Shown: positions 1 through 11,049 of the stretch, piece by piece
How positions within the stretch are numbered: position 1 is the stretch's first letter
Layout: the number at the start of each line of letters is the position of its first letter
NCBI GenBank assembly: GCA_025174535.1
Contig: JALBUN010000023.1
Coordinates: 3,348,001-3,412,000 of the forward strand
Reading direction: 5' to 3'
DNA length: 64,000 nt
Source: Cantharellus purpuraceus
Lineage: Eukaryota; Basidiomycota; Agaricomycetes; Cantharellales; Hydnaceae
The notes under the pieces: model-generated
Seen by the model: only the letters and a program-made list of their open reading frames with translations
Told to the model about the DNA's origin: nothing
Databases searched by the model: none
Position numbers and translations under genes: made by a program

Positions 1-1
1 T

Positions 2-258
2 CCGCTCCAAAGGGAGTTGGATGCGCTGGAGTTGGAAGCTCTGGGTGCCATATATGACACAGACTCAACTCCTCAGGATCTTGGGACTCTTCGGAGAATC
101 TCAATAGGTTGGATGATGAGAGGTGGTGGTCATGGGAGGAGATAGATAGGATGCACAGAGAGCAGGAGCTGGAATCAGAGAATCCAGAGAGGGAGGGAAC
201 AGTGGATGGGGAATCAGAGGAGTCAGGTGTAGGAGAATTGGAGATAGAGGAGAAGTGA
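2..258 (+). pseudogene. 3' end of an antisense accessory ORF of Gyp-A
   Basis: From about 100 the frame ending at the TGA of 256-258 encodes a strongly acidic tail rich in Glu, Asp and Ser with a WWSWEE motif. Upstream, 2-100 is open in a different frame (LDALELEAL), so one frameshift is likely. It lies on the strand opposite pol and its stop is only 61 bp from the pol stop at 320. Gyp-B has the same convergent layout and its antisense gene also ends in an acidic tail, so I infer this is the Gyp-A counterpart. The remainder is outside the window; no zinc cluster is visible here. Confidence 0.5.
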
Positions 259-319
259 TGTATCTAGAGAATGTGATGACTAGTGAATGACTGAGTTTCT
301 TGGATAAAACTGGAGTGAA

Positions 320-2544
320 TCAAAACAATATGGGGCTGGGTTTATGAGGATAAGCCTGGTGGAAATCGGAGATAATCTCCATTGCATGTCCTAATTCCAA
401 AGCTGGTAGCCAAGAGGTTTCTTCATCTGTTCCTTCATATCCTGCCCACTTGACAAGGTATTGCAGTTTACATTTTCAATCTTGGAGTTCAATATCTCTA
501 ATATCTCATACTCTGGTTCTCCATCTATGACGACAGGAGGGACTGGAGTTGGTTCTCAACCAGAGAATGGATCTGGAGTTGAAGGTTCAAGCATGGAAAT
601 GTGGAAAATGGGATGAATGGAGCACATGCTTTCTTGTAGATGGAGGGTGAAAGAGTTAGAGCCTGCTTGAGCAATGATTTCAAAAGGACCAAGGTATTTT
701 TCTGATAGTTTCTTGGAAGGTCTTGTGGTATGGATATTGTTGGATTTGATGAAAACCTTGTCTCCAACCTTGAAGTCTGGGGCTGGGGATCAGTGACAGT
801 CAGCAGAGGTGGAGTATCGGAGTTGGTCAGCAGAGTTGGAGTATTGGAGTTGGGCATCAGAGATGGTCTTTTGGAGATGCTGATGGAGTTCATGGAGGTC
901 CACAGCAAAGTTTCATGCTCTTGAGGAAGTGAGGTCTCATTTGGGATGTATGGAGATGTTTGGGTGGTAACCCTTGTTGGCAAAGAATGGTCATAAGCCA
1001 GTAGTGGCATTTGGAGCATTATTATACACAAATTCTGCAAGTGGAAGTAAGTCAGACCAGTTGTCCTGTTGGCAGTTGCAATAGACTCGGAGGTACTGTT
1101 CCAGAGTCTGGTTCATTTGTTTGGTTTGTCCATCAGCTTCTGGATGGTATCCAGAGGTGAAATGGAGTTTGATGTCCAAAGCCTTTCCAAGGGTTTGGAA
1201 AAAAGAGGACATGAACTCCATACCACAGTCAGAGGTAATGTGTGATGGAACTCCATGCTTGGAGAAGACATGGAGCATGAATAGTTTTGCAAGCATAAGA
1301 GCTGTGATGGTGTCAACTGTAGGAATAAAGATGGACTGCTTGGTGAGGTGATCCACAATAACCAAGATGGTGTTGTAACTGGAGGATGCTGGGAGCTTCT
1401 CAATGAAGTCCATGGATATGGAGTTCCATGGACTCTCCAGAATGGGGAGTTGCTTGAGTAGTCCATAAGGACAATGTCTCTGTGACTTTGAGTGCATACA
1501 AGTGGTACAAGACTTGATGTAGGACTTAATGGAACCACAGAGTTCAAGCCAGACATAGTCCTGCCTGACTAGATCTATAGTTCAGTTCTGTCCAAAATGA
1601 CCAGAGATTGGATGGTCATGTTTGTTCTGGAGTACACGGAGTTGGAGATTGTTTATGTCAGGGATACACATGCGGTTGTCAAGACGGAGTAAGCCTTCTG
1701 GGTCAATGGACCAGCAATTGGTTGGTTTAATGAGATGTCCAGAGATGGCTGGATCTGATCAGAGTGCAGATCAGATATTGGAGTGGAGTGTATCAATGTC
1801 CATAGTGATGGCTGCTCAGAGGACTGGGGAATAGAATGTCATTGTGCAGAGGGAAGCAGTTAACTGTTCATTAGTGAACACAGGCCTAAGATTATGCAGA
1901 TTTACTGCTGCATAATCATTTCCTCCCTCTTTAGGATAGATGTCCCATCATCTAGTTAAAGAGTCCAGTTTTGTACCAAGTTTGCCAGGATGGAAATGGA
2001 TTACCAGATTAAACTGGGACAGGAATTTGGACCAGCAGGCTTGCCACTGTGTAAGGAGTTTGGTAGTTGAAAAGTATTTGAGGTTTTTTTTCTTGTGGTC
2101 TGTAATAACATCAACCAGAGTTGAAGATCCTTCAAGGTAATGTCGCCAGGACTTGAAAGCTTCAAAGATTGCAAGTAGTTCTTTATCATGGACATTGTAG
2201 TTGAGTTCCACCAGAGTGAAAGTCCAGGAATGGAAAGCTATTAGATGAACCTCATTGTCTGTCAGAGAGATGGTCGATAGAATGGCTGCCAGTGCATAGT
2301 CAGAGGCATCGGTTTCTACAATGATCAGAGATCCTGGGTTCCATTGTGATAAGACCAGAGCTGTGGTAAAAGCTCTCTTTGATGTTTTGAAGGATGTCTG
2401 GCAGGAGTCCAAGAGCTCCCACAGAGTTCCTTTACAAGTTAAACAAGTCAGTGGAACTGTGAGGTCAGAGTAGTTGAATATGAAACATCTATAAAAGTTG
2501 GCAATCCTAAGAAGGATTGCATGTCTTTGACTTTGCAGGGTTCT
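320..2544 (-). pseudogene. pol: Gyp-A pol remnant: RT tail, RNase H, integrase, chromodomain
   Basis: On the minus strand the segment starts with the end of reverse transcriptase (FYRCF, VPLT), then RNase H (1948-2412) with ETDAS, DKELLAI and a TDHK region damaged by an extra AAG/frameshift. Integrase lies at 991-1497 with the catalytic Asp of MDFIEKLP, the second Asp in SDCG and the Glu after the TSGYHPEADGQT motif. A chromodomain (about 540-320) has YLVKWAGYEG followed by an ETSW segment, in a frame shifted from its own start. Several stops and frameshifts separate the pieces, so no polyprotein can be made. Confidence 0.85.
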
Positions 2545-2865
2545 GGTTCTTGGACCTTGGTCTGAGCAGAGGACTTCTTCAGAGATGGTATGGAGTTAGC
2601 CAACATACTGAGGGCTTCTGCAAGGTTAGGGATGGGGACAGATGAGGGATTGGCTGGAGGAGTGCCTTCCTGGAGTTCAGCCTCAAGCTCCTGATTGGAT
2701 ACTAGAGCTTCTCCAGGGACTTCCTCAATGGTGGTGGGTGGTACTCCTGATTGGATACCAGAGCTTCTCCATGGACTTCCTCAATGGTGGCGGGTGGTAC
2801 TCCCGCTCAGATGGAGGTTTGGGTGCTTTGGGGCATGACAATCAAGGGTAGTAGTTCATATATAC
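2545..2865 (-). pseudogene. gag: Gyp-A gag N-terminal remnant
   Basis: The minus strand next to the 5' LTR encodes a short gag N-terminus. It ends in the TKVQEP motif also found in Gyp-B gag at residue 90-100, then runs directly into reverse transcriptase sequence. The break lies in a GAACC shared by both partners (about 2539-2549), consistent with a microhomology deletion that removed most of gag, the protease and most of the RT domain. Confidence 0.7.
2688..2799. repeat. Two tandem 56-bp units in Gyp-A gag
   Basis: Units 2688-2743 and 2744-2799 both start CTCCTGATTGGATAC and differ at a few positions. A unit of 56 bp is not a multiple of three, so the duplication itself shifts the gag frame. 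Confidence 0.8.
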
Positions 2866-3503
2866 TGTTAAGTGTCTGGGACAACTCAGGGTTCAATGGA
2901 AAAAGGCCAGAGTTCAGCTGCTAGTAAAGAGGGAGATGGGACTTTATTGTTCCAGTTCAACCAGAGACAGAGTGGGGACAATAACTATTGAGTCAGATTG
3001 AGTGGACTTGGCTTCAACTTGTGTGTTGTGCCCCCTCAGATCGTTGGTCCAATATTTCAGAGTTTGGAGTATGGAGTTAGATCAAGGATCCAGAGTTTGA
3101 CTTGTCAAGAAGGTACTTGTCAAGAAGCGAGCAACCAAGAAGTTGATGGGGCAAATCTTAGTCAATATATGAACTACTGTAATAGACAGAGAGTAGCCCA
3201 TATAAGTATGTGGAGAATTGAATGCTGAAACTAAAACAATAAGACAATAAGATGGATATGGAGTACAACACAGAAAGGAGTTTGGAGTTTGGACCCAAGT
3301 CTGAACTGAAACTAAACAATATAAAAGAAGGAGGTTTGTTATAACCCATAAGAAGAAACTACTTATAAAGAGAACAATAATGGAGTTTGGGGTTGACAGA
3401 GGTGGAGTTGATGGAGGTGGAGTTGATGGGGATGGAGATGAAGGAGATGGAGATGAGGGAGATGGAGGTCCAGAGTTTGGACTTGGTGTTACAGCATGTA
3501 ACA
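2866..3503 (-). mobile_element. Gyp-A LTR, 5' LTR of the leftward element
   Basis: Read leftward it starts TGTTACATGCTGTAACA and ends CACTTAACA, giving TGTTA...TAACA termini. The same ends delimit the solo copy at 39648-40255, where a target duplication proves the boundaries. The leader that follows resembles the sequence after Gyp-B LTRs (GTATAT..GAACT). Confidence 0.85.
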
Positions 3504-3672
3504 ACAGTTCTTCACCAGAGGGCATGATAGTGAGGTGTTGGTAAGAGATAGGGAAGAACAACACATGTTTAATAATTGGCCCAACCTCATGCACCAATTC
3601 AAACATATATACTGACATTTTTCCCATGATGCTGACTAAAGATCTCATGGGCTCAATCTAGAAGGGAGATAT
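3504..3672 (+). other. Short Gyp-A 3' internal segment with polypurine tract
   Basis: This spacer between two inverted Gyp-A LTRs ends with AGAAGGGAGATAT directly before the forward LTR. That fits a polypurine tract priming plus-strand synthesis, so the forward LTR at 3673 was a 3' LTR of a different, rightward copy. No gene seen. Confidence 0.6.
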
Positions 3673-4360
3673 TGTTACATCCTGTAACACCAAGTCCAAT
3701 CTGCAGATGCCATCTCCACCTCCATCTACTCCATATCTGTCATCTTCATCTCTGACAATCCCAAACTCCATTATTGTTCTCTTGATAAGTAGTTTCCTTG
3801 ATATGGGTTACAATAACTGTCATCTTTTATATTGATTAGTATTAGTTCAGACTTGAGTCTGAACTCTGAACTCCTTTCCATGTTATATTCCAAATCCATC
3901 CTATTGTTCTCTTACTTTAGTTTTCATTCAATTCTTCACATACTTATATGGGCTATTCTCTGTATGTTACAGCAGTGCATATATTAACTAAGTTTGACCA
4001 CTATCTTCTTGGTTGCTAGCTTCTTGATAAGTACCTTCTTGACAAGTCAAACTCCAGACCTTTGATCCAACTCTATACCCCCAAACTCTGAAATATTGGA
4101 CCAACAATCTGAGGGGGTGCAACACACAAGTTGAAGCCAAGTCCACTTGATCTGACTCAATAGTTATTGCCCACTCTGTCTCTGGTTGAACTGGAACAGT
4201 AAAGTCCCCTCCCTTTTGACTCTAGCACCCAAACTCCAGTTACCCCCTTGAACCCCAAACAGGGACACAACACACAAGTTGAAGCCAAGTCCACTCAATC
4301 CAAATCAATAGTTATTGCATCTCTCTGTCTCTGGTTGAACTGGAACAGTAAAGTCCTCTT
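3673..4360 (+). mobile_element. Gyp-A LTR, forward, broken by Gyp-B
   Basis: Starts TGTTACATCCTGTAACA and follows the Gyp-A LTR until it is cut at 4361 by the Gyp-B 5' LTR. It holds an internal tandem duplication: the block beginning AACACACAAGTTGAAGCC occurs at 4121 and again at 4269 (period 148 bp). With 2866-3503 it forms a head-to-head inverted LTR pair. Confidence 0.8.
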
Positions 4361-4874
4361 TGTTATGACTATATTCATTAACGTCCAAATCCCTGTCCAA
4401 TCCACTCAGATCCCCATGCATATGAAATCTATACTCCATTTGGAAACCGCCACGTCTCCATCTACCTGTCCAATTGCCACCGATTCTGCCCATCTGTCTC
4501 CGGTTCCAATTGATGCATCAGCATCACCATAGGAACCCAGACATCCATCCCCATCGGACTCGGACATACTCATGTAAGGCCGTCAGCCTCGGAGACCCAT
4601 CACCAGAGTAATTATTATTAGATTTCAAAATATGTATTTAAGTTGCCCGACTGGGGACTTCATTCCCCAGTTCGAATATCGAATCATGCCTAGTTCCTAA
4701 GTCCGATCCTAACTCTCTAAGTTGTACTCCATCTCCAAAATCTCAGACACTGGTATTAGTGAGGGCGCAGCACATAAGCTGAAGCCAAGTCTGTTCCGAC
4801 CCCCACGACATACTCCAACTCTGACCCGACCTCTGACCCAATCTCCGACCCCCAATCAGACCTAGTGCATAACA
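4361..4874 (+). mobile_element. Gyp-B LTR (5' LTR of first unit)
   Basis: Starts TGTTATGACTATATTC and ends GTGCATAACA, the TGTTA...TAACA ends shared by all Gyp-B LTRs (about 525 bp). It is inserted in the Gyp-A LTR. The conserved leader follows, with the gag start 33 bp downstream. Confidence 0.9.
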
Positions 4875-5721
4875 GTATATTCGAACTGCCATACTCACTC
4901 CTACCAATGCCACGATCCACCGCCAATTCTGAACACGCACGAACCGTTGAGGTGCCTGCTCCCAGCATCAACACCATCCCTGAGGTCATTGAAGAACTGA
5001 CGGACCACATAGGGGCTGTCAATGAAGAAGACGACACCCCACCCTCTCCAAATCTGGCGCAAGCCATCTCCCTGCTCGCCAGCAGCATCTGTAACCCACA
5101 AGCTCCTAAGTCCCAGACCAAGGTCCAAGAACCTGACCCCTTTGATGGCTCCAATCCGCAAAAGCTCCAGCCATTCTTGGTGCAATGCCAGTTGAATTTC
5201 TGCGACCGCCCCAACACATTCACATCCAATCGGGCGAAGGTCACCTTCACCATGTCCTATCTCAAGGGCACCGCACTGGACTACTTTGAGCCAGCACTCA
5301 TGGATGACTCCGATGACCCCATATGGTCAGAAGACTACTCCAATTTCATCTCCAAACTTTGGACCAATTTCGGTCCTTACAACCCCGAGGCCAATGCTGA
5401 GAACAAACTCAATCGACTTCGGATGAAGGAAAATCACAAAATCGCAAAATACATTGTGAGTTTCCAGCAGCTAGCCCCAAAAGTCCAATGGGGCGACACT
5501 GCACTCTGACACCAATTTTACGTTGGACTCCCATCCCACATCAAGGATGAGATATCACGTGTTGGTAAGCCGGATACTTTGGTTACCCTTTGCAAGCTTG
5601 CCCAATCCATTGATGCCCATTATTGGGAACGTTAATCTGAGGTCTCCCATGAAAATTTGGCCAACAACAAATCGGACAAATCATCAGACAAGACCCCAAA
5701 GTCCAACAAGGGGTCCGATAA

Positions 5722-6287
5722 GACGCTTGTTCAGAAATACAACAAATACGTATATACAACCTATTTTCCTCAAATTTTATACAATACACTTGAATTCAAA
5801 CTTATTTTCATATTTCAACATGATTCTCAAATTTTACACAATATACTAGATTAAAACATATTGTGATATTTTGGCATAATTCTCAAAAATAATTCTTTTT
5901 TTCCTGATTTAGTGGTGGCAACTCTCTTGAGGGAACATCCAAATATCATTGATTGTTTCTTATACAATACTTGTAACATAATTTGAACTATCTTTAATCC
6001 CCACCTGGTATTTGTATATCTAAATACCCTATATAATACCAATTATATTAATACATACATTCCTATTATATCCATGTAAATGATTATGTTCATCTCAACC
6101 AAATATCTTATCTTTTAAAGTTTATTAAAATATAGAATATATGTTTATATTTATGAAAATTTCACACATCTGAAATCTTTTAAGATATCCAAATTGTAAC
6201 TCCCTGGCTTTATGTATCATTGAAATCCTGATGTATATCTCCTATACATCAGAATATTGTATACTGACATGATTCCGAACAAGCGTC
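5722..6287 (+). mobile_element. MITE-C copy 1
   Basis: 566-bp AT-rich element with terminal inverted repeats GACGCTTGTTC / GAACAAGCGTC, flanked by TAA on both sides (5719-5721, 6288-6290). The unoccupied gag sequence has a single TAA (compare 43779 and 61279), which proves the ends and a 3-bp target duplication. It encodes no transposase, so it is non-autonomous. The 3-bp duplication resembles PIF/Harbinger, but the termini are not typical. Confidence 0.92.
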
Positions 6288-6608
6288 TAAGAGGACCACC
6301 ACCAACTCAGGCCAGAAGTCAAACACTGGTAATGCTGCTGCTTCAGGTTCTGGTCAGAACAATTCCGGCACCAGCAATAACTCCGGAGCTTGCAAGAGTA
6401 CTCTGGACCTCTCCACCAAGCTGGGGAAGGACGGAAAACTTACCCAGCAGGTATGCCAGCGTTGCATGGACAACAACCTCTGTCTGTTCTGCAGAAAGCC
6501 TGGCCACCAAGCCAAGGATTGCAATAAGGCAACCTCTTCCACAGCAAAGGCAAAGGGCTGTGCTGCCAATGCCATGACAGACAAGTCCGACACAAAAGCG
6601 ATGGGCCC

Positions 6609-6618
6609 AAAAAAATAG
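6609..6618 (+). promoter_or_regulatory. A7 slippery site at the gag-pol junction
   Basis: Gag ends CCA AAA AAA TAG, while pol is open in the -1 frame, reading KKIVSS through the same A run. The A7-TAG is kept in the Gyp-B copies at 11671-11680 (minus), 44101-44110 and 61579-61588. A homopolymeric A heptamer directly before a stop is a recognised -1 frameshift signal type; that it works here is inferred. Confidence 0.6.
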
Positions 6619-6954
6619 TAAGCAGTCCTATAGCCTCCGTACAGGCTGAGGGCTGCATTGGTACTCCCTGTACGACAAACAAGGTCCGCCTGAACACATC
6701 CACTCTTTCCCACTCCAACTCCCTTACCCTCCTCATCTACTCCAACTCCATTCCTGATACCGCTATCCAAGCATTAATTGACTCTGGTTCTACTCATTGT
6801 TTCCTTGATTCCTCCTTTTCCAATTTACATAAACTCCATACATACACCATAACTCCAATATCACTCCAATTATTTGATGGCACTACTAATGCTGTTATTT
6901 CACAAGCTATAAATCTATCTATCCATTTTTCTGTTGGAGAAATCCAGAACCTTA

Positions 6955-7520
6955 GACGCTTGTTCGGAATCATGTCAGTATACAATATTCTGATGTATAG
7001 GAGATATACATCAGGATTTCAATGATACATAAAGCCAGGGAGTTACAATTTGGATATCTTAAAAGATTTCAGATGTGTGAAATTTTCATAAATATAAACA
7101 TATATTCTATATTTTAATAAACTTTAAAAGATAAGATATTTGGTTGAGATGAACATAATCATTTACATGGATATAATAGGAATGTATGTATTAATATAAT
7201 TGGTATTATATAGGGTATTTAGATATACAAATACCAGGTGGGGATTAAAGATAGTTCAAATTATGTTACAAGTATTGTATAAGAAACAATCAATGATATT
7301 TGGATGTTCCCTCAAGAGAGTTGCCACCACTAAATCAGGAAAAAAAGAATTATTTTTGAGAATTATGCCAAAATATCACAATATGTTTTAATCTAGTATA
7401 TTGTGTAAAATTTGAGAATCATGTTGAAATATGAAAATAAGTTTGAATTCAAGTGTATTGTATAAAATTTGAGGAAAATAGGTTGTATATACGTATTTGT
7501 TGTATTTCTGAACAAGCGTC
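6955..7520 (-). mobile_element. MITE-C copy 2 in the protease
   Basis: 566 bp, opposite in orientation to copy 1, with the same 11-bp terminal repeats. Flanked by TTA (6952-6954 and 7521-7523); the empty site at 61920 reads AACCTTACATTC once. Almost identical in sequence to copies 1, 4 and 6. Confidence 0.92.
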
Positions 7521-8182
7521 TTACATTCTATGTTACTCCGCTTGACTCCAGCTGTTCTGTGGTTCTTGGACATAATTGGCTCACCTGCTACAATCTGTTG
7601 ATTGACTGGGCATTGGGCCATATCACATTCCGTTCCCCAGTACAGGCTGTGTCATTCCCAACGTCACCAGCAACTTTAGGTGTGAAATTATCCTCCACCT
7701 CCGCTGACTCCGCTCTGATAGATACTCTGTCTACCCTGCCGTTTATATCAATGGTGGACGCTATGGTCTTTGCCAGACTAAGCAAACTGGATGGTTCTCA
7801 CACATTCCAGGTTCACCTCTCCCTGATATTCCTCGCCGCTCATTCCGCCTGATCAACTCCACTGGACCTATCTATGGTTCCTAAGGAGTATCATGAGTTC
7901 GTCAACGTGTTCAGCAAGTCTAAAGCTGACTCCCTAGCAGAACACCGACCATATGATCTCAAGATTGAACTGGATGACAACTCCACCCCTCCACTTGGCC
8001 CTATCTACTTGCTATCCCAAAAAGAGCTACTGGCTCTCCAAACATTCATAGATGAGAACTTGGTCACAGGCTTCATCCACCCATCCCTATCGCCCCATGG
8101 AGCTCTGGTCCTATTTGTCCACAAAAAAGATGGATCACTCCGTCTATGCGTCAACTTCCGTGGACTCAACAAGATCACCAAG

Positions 8183-8709
8183 TGTTACGCACTAGGTCCG
8201 ATTGGGGGTTGGAGATTGGGTCTGAGGTCGGGTCTGAGGTTTGGTTGGAGTCAGAGCACGTTGTGGGGGTTGGAATGGACTTGGCTTCAGCTTATGTGCT
8301 GCGCCCTCACTAATACCGGTGTCCGAGATTTCGGAGATGGAGTACGACTTAAGGGGTTAGGATCGGACTTAGGAACTAGGTGTGATTCAATATTTGAACT
8401 GGGGAATGAAGTTCCCAGTTGGGCAACTTAAATACATATTTTGAAATCTAATAATAATTACTCCAGTGATGGGTCTCTGAGGCCAATGGCCTTACAAGAG
8501 TATGTCTGAGTCCGATGGAGACAGATGTCCGGGTTCCTATGGTGATGCTGATGCATCAATTGGAACCGGAGACGGATGGGTGGAATCAGCGGTGACAATT
8601 GGACAGGTAGATGGAGACGGCGGTTTCCAAATGGAGTATAGATTTCATATGCGCGGGGATCTGAGTGGATCGGATGGGGATCTGGACATTAATGAATATA
8701 GTCATAACA
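8183..8709 (-). mobile_element. Solo Gyp-B LTR in RT
   Basis: A complete 527-bp LTR in reverse orientation, flanked by the 5-bp duplication CCAAG (8178-8182 and 8710-8714). The intact RT sequence elsewhere (ATCACCAAGAAAGAC) has CCAAG once. The Gyp-B internal region has been lost by LTR-LTR recombination. This fixes the exact LTR ends and a 5-bp target duplication for Gyp-B. Confidence 0.95.
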
Positions 8710-11049
8710 CCAAGAAAGACCAATACCCAATACCCTGCACCGCGGACCTACTCGAGAGTCCTCAAAAGGCTAAGATCTATTCCAAAATAGATCTCCGACA
8801 TGCCTACCATCTAGTCTGCATCCGAGAAGGCAATGAATGGAAAACAACCTTCTGCACACGATATGGATCTTTCGAGTGGTGCATCATGCCCTTTGGACTA
8901 ACCAATGCTCTGGCCGCCTTCCAGAGGTTCATGAATGATACCTTCGCCGACCTCCTCGATGTGACCATCCTCATTTAATTAGACAACATTTTGGTATATT
9001 CAGACAACAAAGAAGAACATCAGACACATGTCCAAGATGTACTCTGACGTCTCCGAAAACATGGCCTCTTCGCCCACACTGACAAATGTGAATTCCCCTA
9101 GGCTATATCCTTTCCCCGGCAGGATTGACAATGTCTGATGACAAAATCAAAGCCATACAGGAATAGCCAGAACCCCGGAAAGTCAAGGACATACAGTCCT
9201 TCCTAGGGTTCACCAACTTCTACCGCTGCTTCATTCACAGCTACTCCGATATCACCGTTCCACTCACCCAACTCACTAGGAAGGGTATCCAATGGAATTT
9301 CACTGATGAATGTAGACAGAGTTTTGAGACCTTGAAAAAGGCCTTTACTTCCGCTCCAATACTGACTCATTGGGTTCCACACGTTCCTATCCTATTAGAA
9401 ACCGATGCCTCCAACTATGCACTTGCTGCAATCCTGTCCATCATCTGGAGAGATGATGGACAAGTCCATCTGATTGCTTTTCACTCGCATACATTTATGC
9501 CCCCTGAACTGAACTATGACATCCATGACAAAGAGCTCCTTGCCATATATGAAGCCTTCCAGATATAGAGACACTACCTTGAAGGTCCCTCTGATCCAGT
9601 GGACGTCATAACTGACCACAAGAACTTGGAATACTTCTCCACAACAAAACTGCTCACCTGGAGACAAGTCCAATGGTCCGAATACCTATCTCAGTTCAAT
9701 CTCATTATCCATTTCCGTCCTGGTTGACTTGGAGCAAAGCCCAACGTGTTAACTAGATGCTGGGACGTCTACCCTAAAGAGGGGAGTAGCGACTATGCCA
9801 CTGTAAACCCACACAACCTTTTGTCCTGTGTTTACTAACAAGCAGCTGGCATCGTCACTACAAGCATCCACCCTCATGACTCCCACCCTCTGAGCTGTCA
9901 CCATTATGGACATCGACCAACTCTGCTCCGACATCCACTCATCACTCCGATCTGATCCTGTTGCAGTTAAACACTTGGACAACCCTTCCAATCCGAAATG
10001 GTCACTTGACCCCAAAGGACACCTCCGACACAACAACCAGATATATGTCCCCAACACCAGCGGCCTCCGACTCTGAGTTTTGCAGTATTATCATGATCAC
10101 CCAATCTCAGGCCATTTCAGGCAAAATTGCACACAAGGATTAATCCAACGAGACTATGTATGGCCAAAAATGCAAGAATACATTCAACACACTCCTGCAC
10201 TACATGTATGCGCTCAAAATCGCAAAGGCACAAACCCTACGGGACACTTAAGCAACTTCCAGTCCTGGAGCAACCATGGAACTCCATCTCCATGGATTTC
10301 ATAGAGAAGCTCCCCCCATCGCTCAGATATGACACCATACTTGTGATTGTTGACAGGTTCACTAAACATTCACTATTCATTCCAATGCATGACACCATCA
10401 CCTCCACCTCACTAGCTAAATTGTTCATTCTCCACGTATTCTCTAAACACGGAGTCCCATCGCATGTCATGTCCGATCGGGGTTTGGAGTTTGTGTCCTC
10501 CTTCTTCCGCACATTAGGAAAGGCTCTCGACATGAAGCTTCACTTCACCTCCGGATACCATCCTGAAGGAGACGGACAAATGGAACAAATGAATCAGTCC
10601 CTGGAACAATATCTCCAAATCTATTGTAACTATCAACAGGACAACTGGGCTGATCTACTTCCGATCGCAGAGTTTGCCTACAACAATGCTCCGAACATGA
10701 CTACTGGCATCTCTCCATTCTTTGCTAATAAAGGCTATCATCCAAACATCTCCGTCCACCCTGAGAAAGAACTTGCCTCCACCAAAGCCCACCAATTCGT
10801 AACCGACCTTGATCAACTACACCAACATCCAAGAAACCATCTCCAATGCCCAGAAACAATATCAAGTCTCCACAGACCGATGCCGCATTCCGGCTCTGGA
10901 CCTGCAAATCGGAGACAAAGTATTCATTAAGGCCAAACATTTCCGGACCACCTGTCCATCGAAGAAACTCTCCAAGAAATACTTAGGTCCTTATGAGGTC
11001 ATTGCTTGCACTGGCAGCAGGTCCTTCACCCTCCGCCTCCCTGACCACT

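Larger units (their letters stand above)
1..3503 (-). mobile_element. Gyp-A Ty3/gypsy element, right (5') part
   Basis: Reading leftward there is a 5' LTR (3503-2866), a gag remnant, then reverse transcriptase tail, RNase H, integrase and chromodomain, ending beside an opposite-strand acidic reading frame at the window edge. The 3' LTR must lie outside the window. Domain order and a chromodomain after integrase mark it as a chromovirus of the Ty3/gypsy group. An internal deletion joins gag to the end of reverse transcriptase near 2545, so it cannot be autonomous. CpG is strongly depleted compared with Gyp-B, suggesting greater age. Confidence 0.85.
4907..6618 (+). pseudogene. gag: Gyp-B gag, first copy, interrupted by MITE-C
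   Basis: Structural polyprotein that would package element RNA. The ATG at 4907 (MPRSTANSEHA) is the start conserved in all copies. The capsid-like region contains the conserved YLKGTALDYFEPAL segment. A TGA at 5507 interrupts the frame where other copies read CAATGC. A Ser/Asn/Lys-rich linker follows, split by MITE-C at 5722-6287, then the CCHC knuckle CLFCRKPGHQAKDC near 6480-6520. Gag ends at TAG 6616-6618, immediately after a run of seven A. Removing the MITE and one TAA restores the gag sequence of the other copies. Confidence 0.9.
6610..11049 (+). pseudogene. pol: Gyp-B pol, first copy: protease, RT, RNase H, integrase
   Basis: The protease keeps the active-site motif LIDSGSTHCFLD near 6775. 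RT starts after the KEYHEF segment, with the FIDENL and KKDGSLR blocks. The catalytic YLDD motif reads stop-LDN near 8975. RNase H shows ETDAS, DKELLAIYEAF and TDHKNL (9395-9630). Integrase has the HDHPISGH half of its zinc-binding site, the first Asp in MDFIEKLP, SDRG and the glutamate motif after YHPEGDGQ. It is split by MITE-C (6955-7520) and a solo LTR (8183-8709), carries many stops, and ends abruptly at the inversion breakpoint before the chromodomain. Confidence 0.9.

Noticed and set aside
7200..7391. 63-codon frame repeated in several MITE-C copies
   Set aside because: It starts MVLYRVF and recurs only because the copies are nearly identical; it is AT-rich, has no known motif, and is broken in the copy at 58339.
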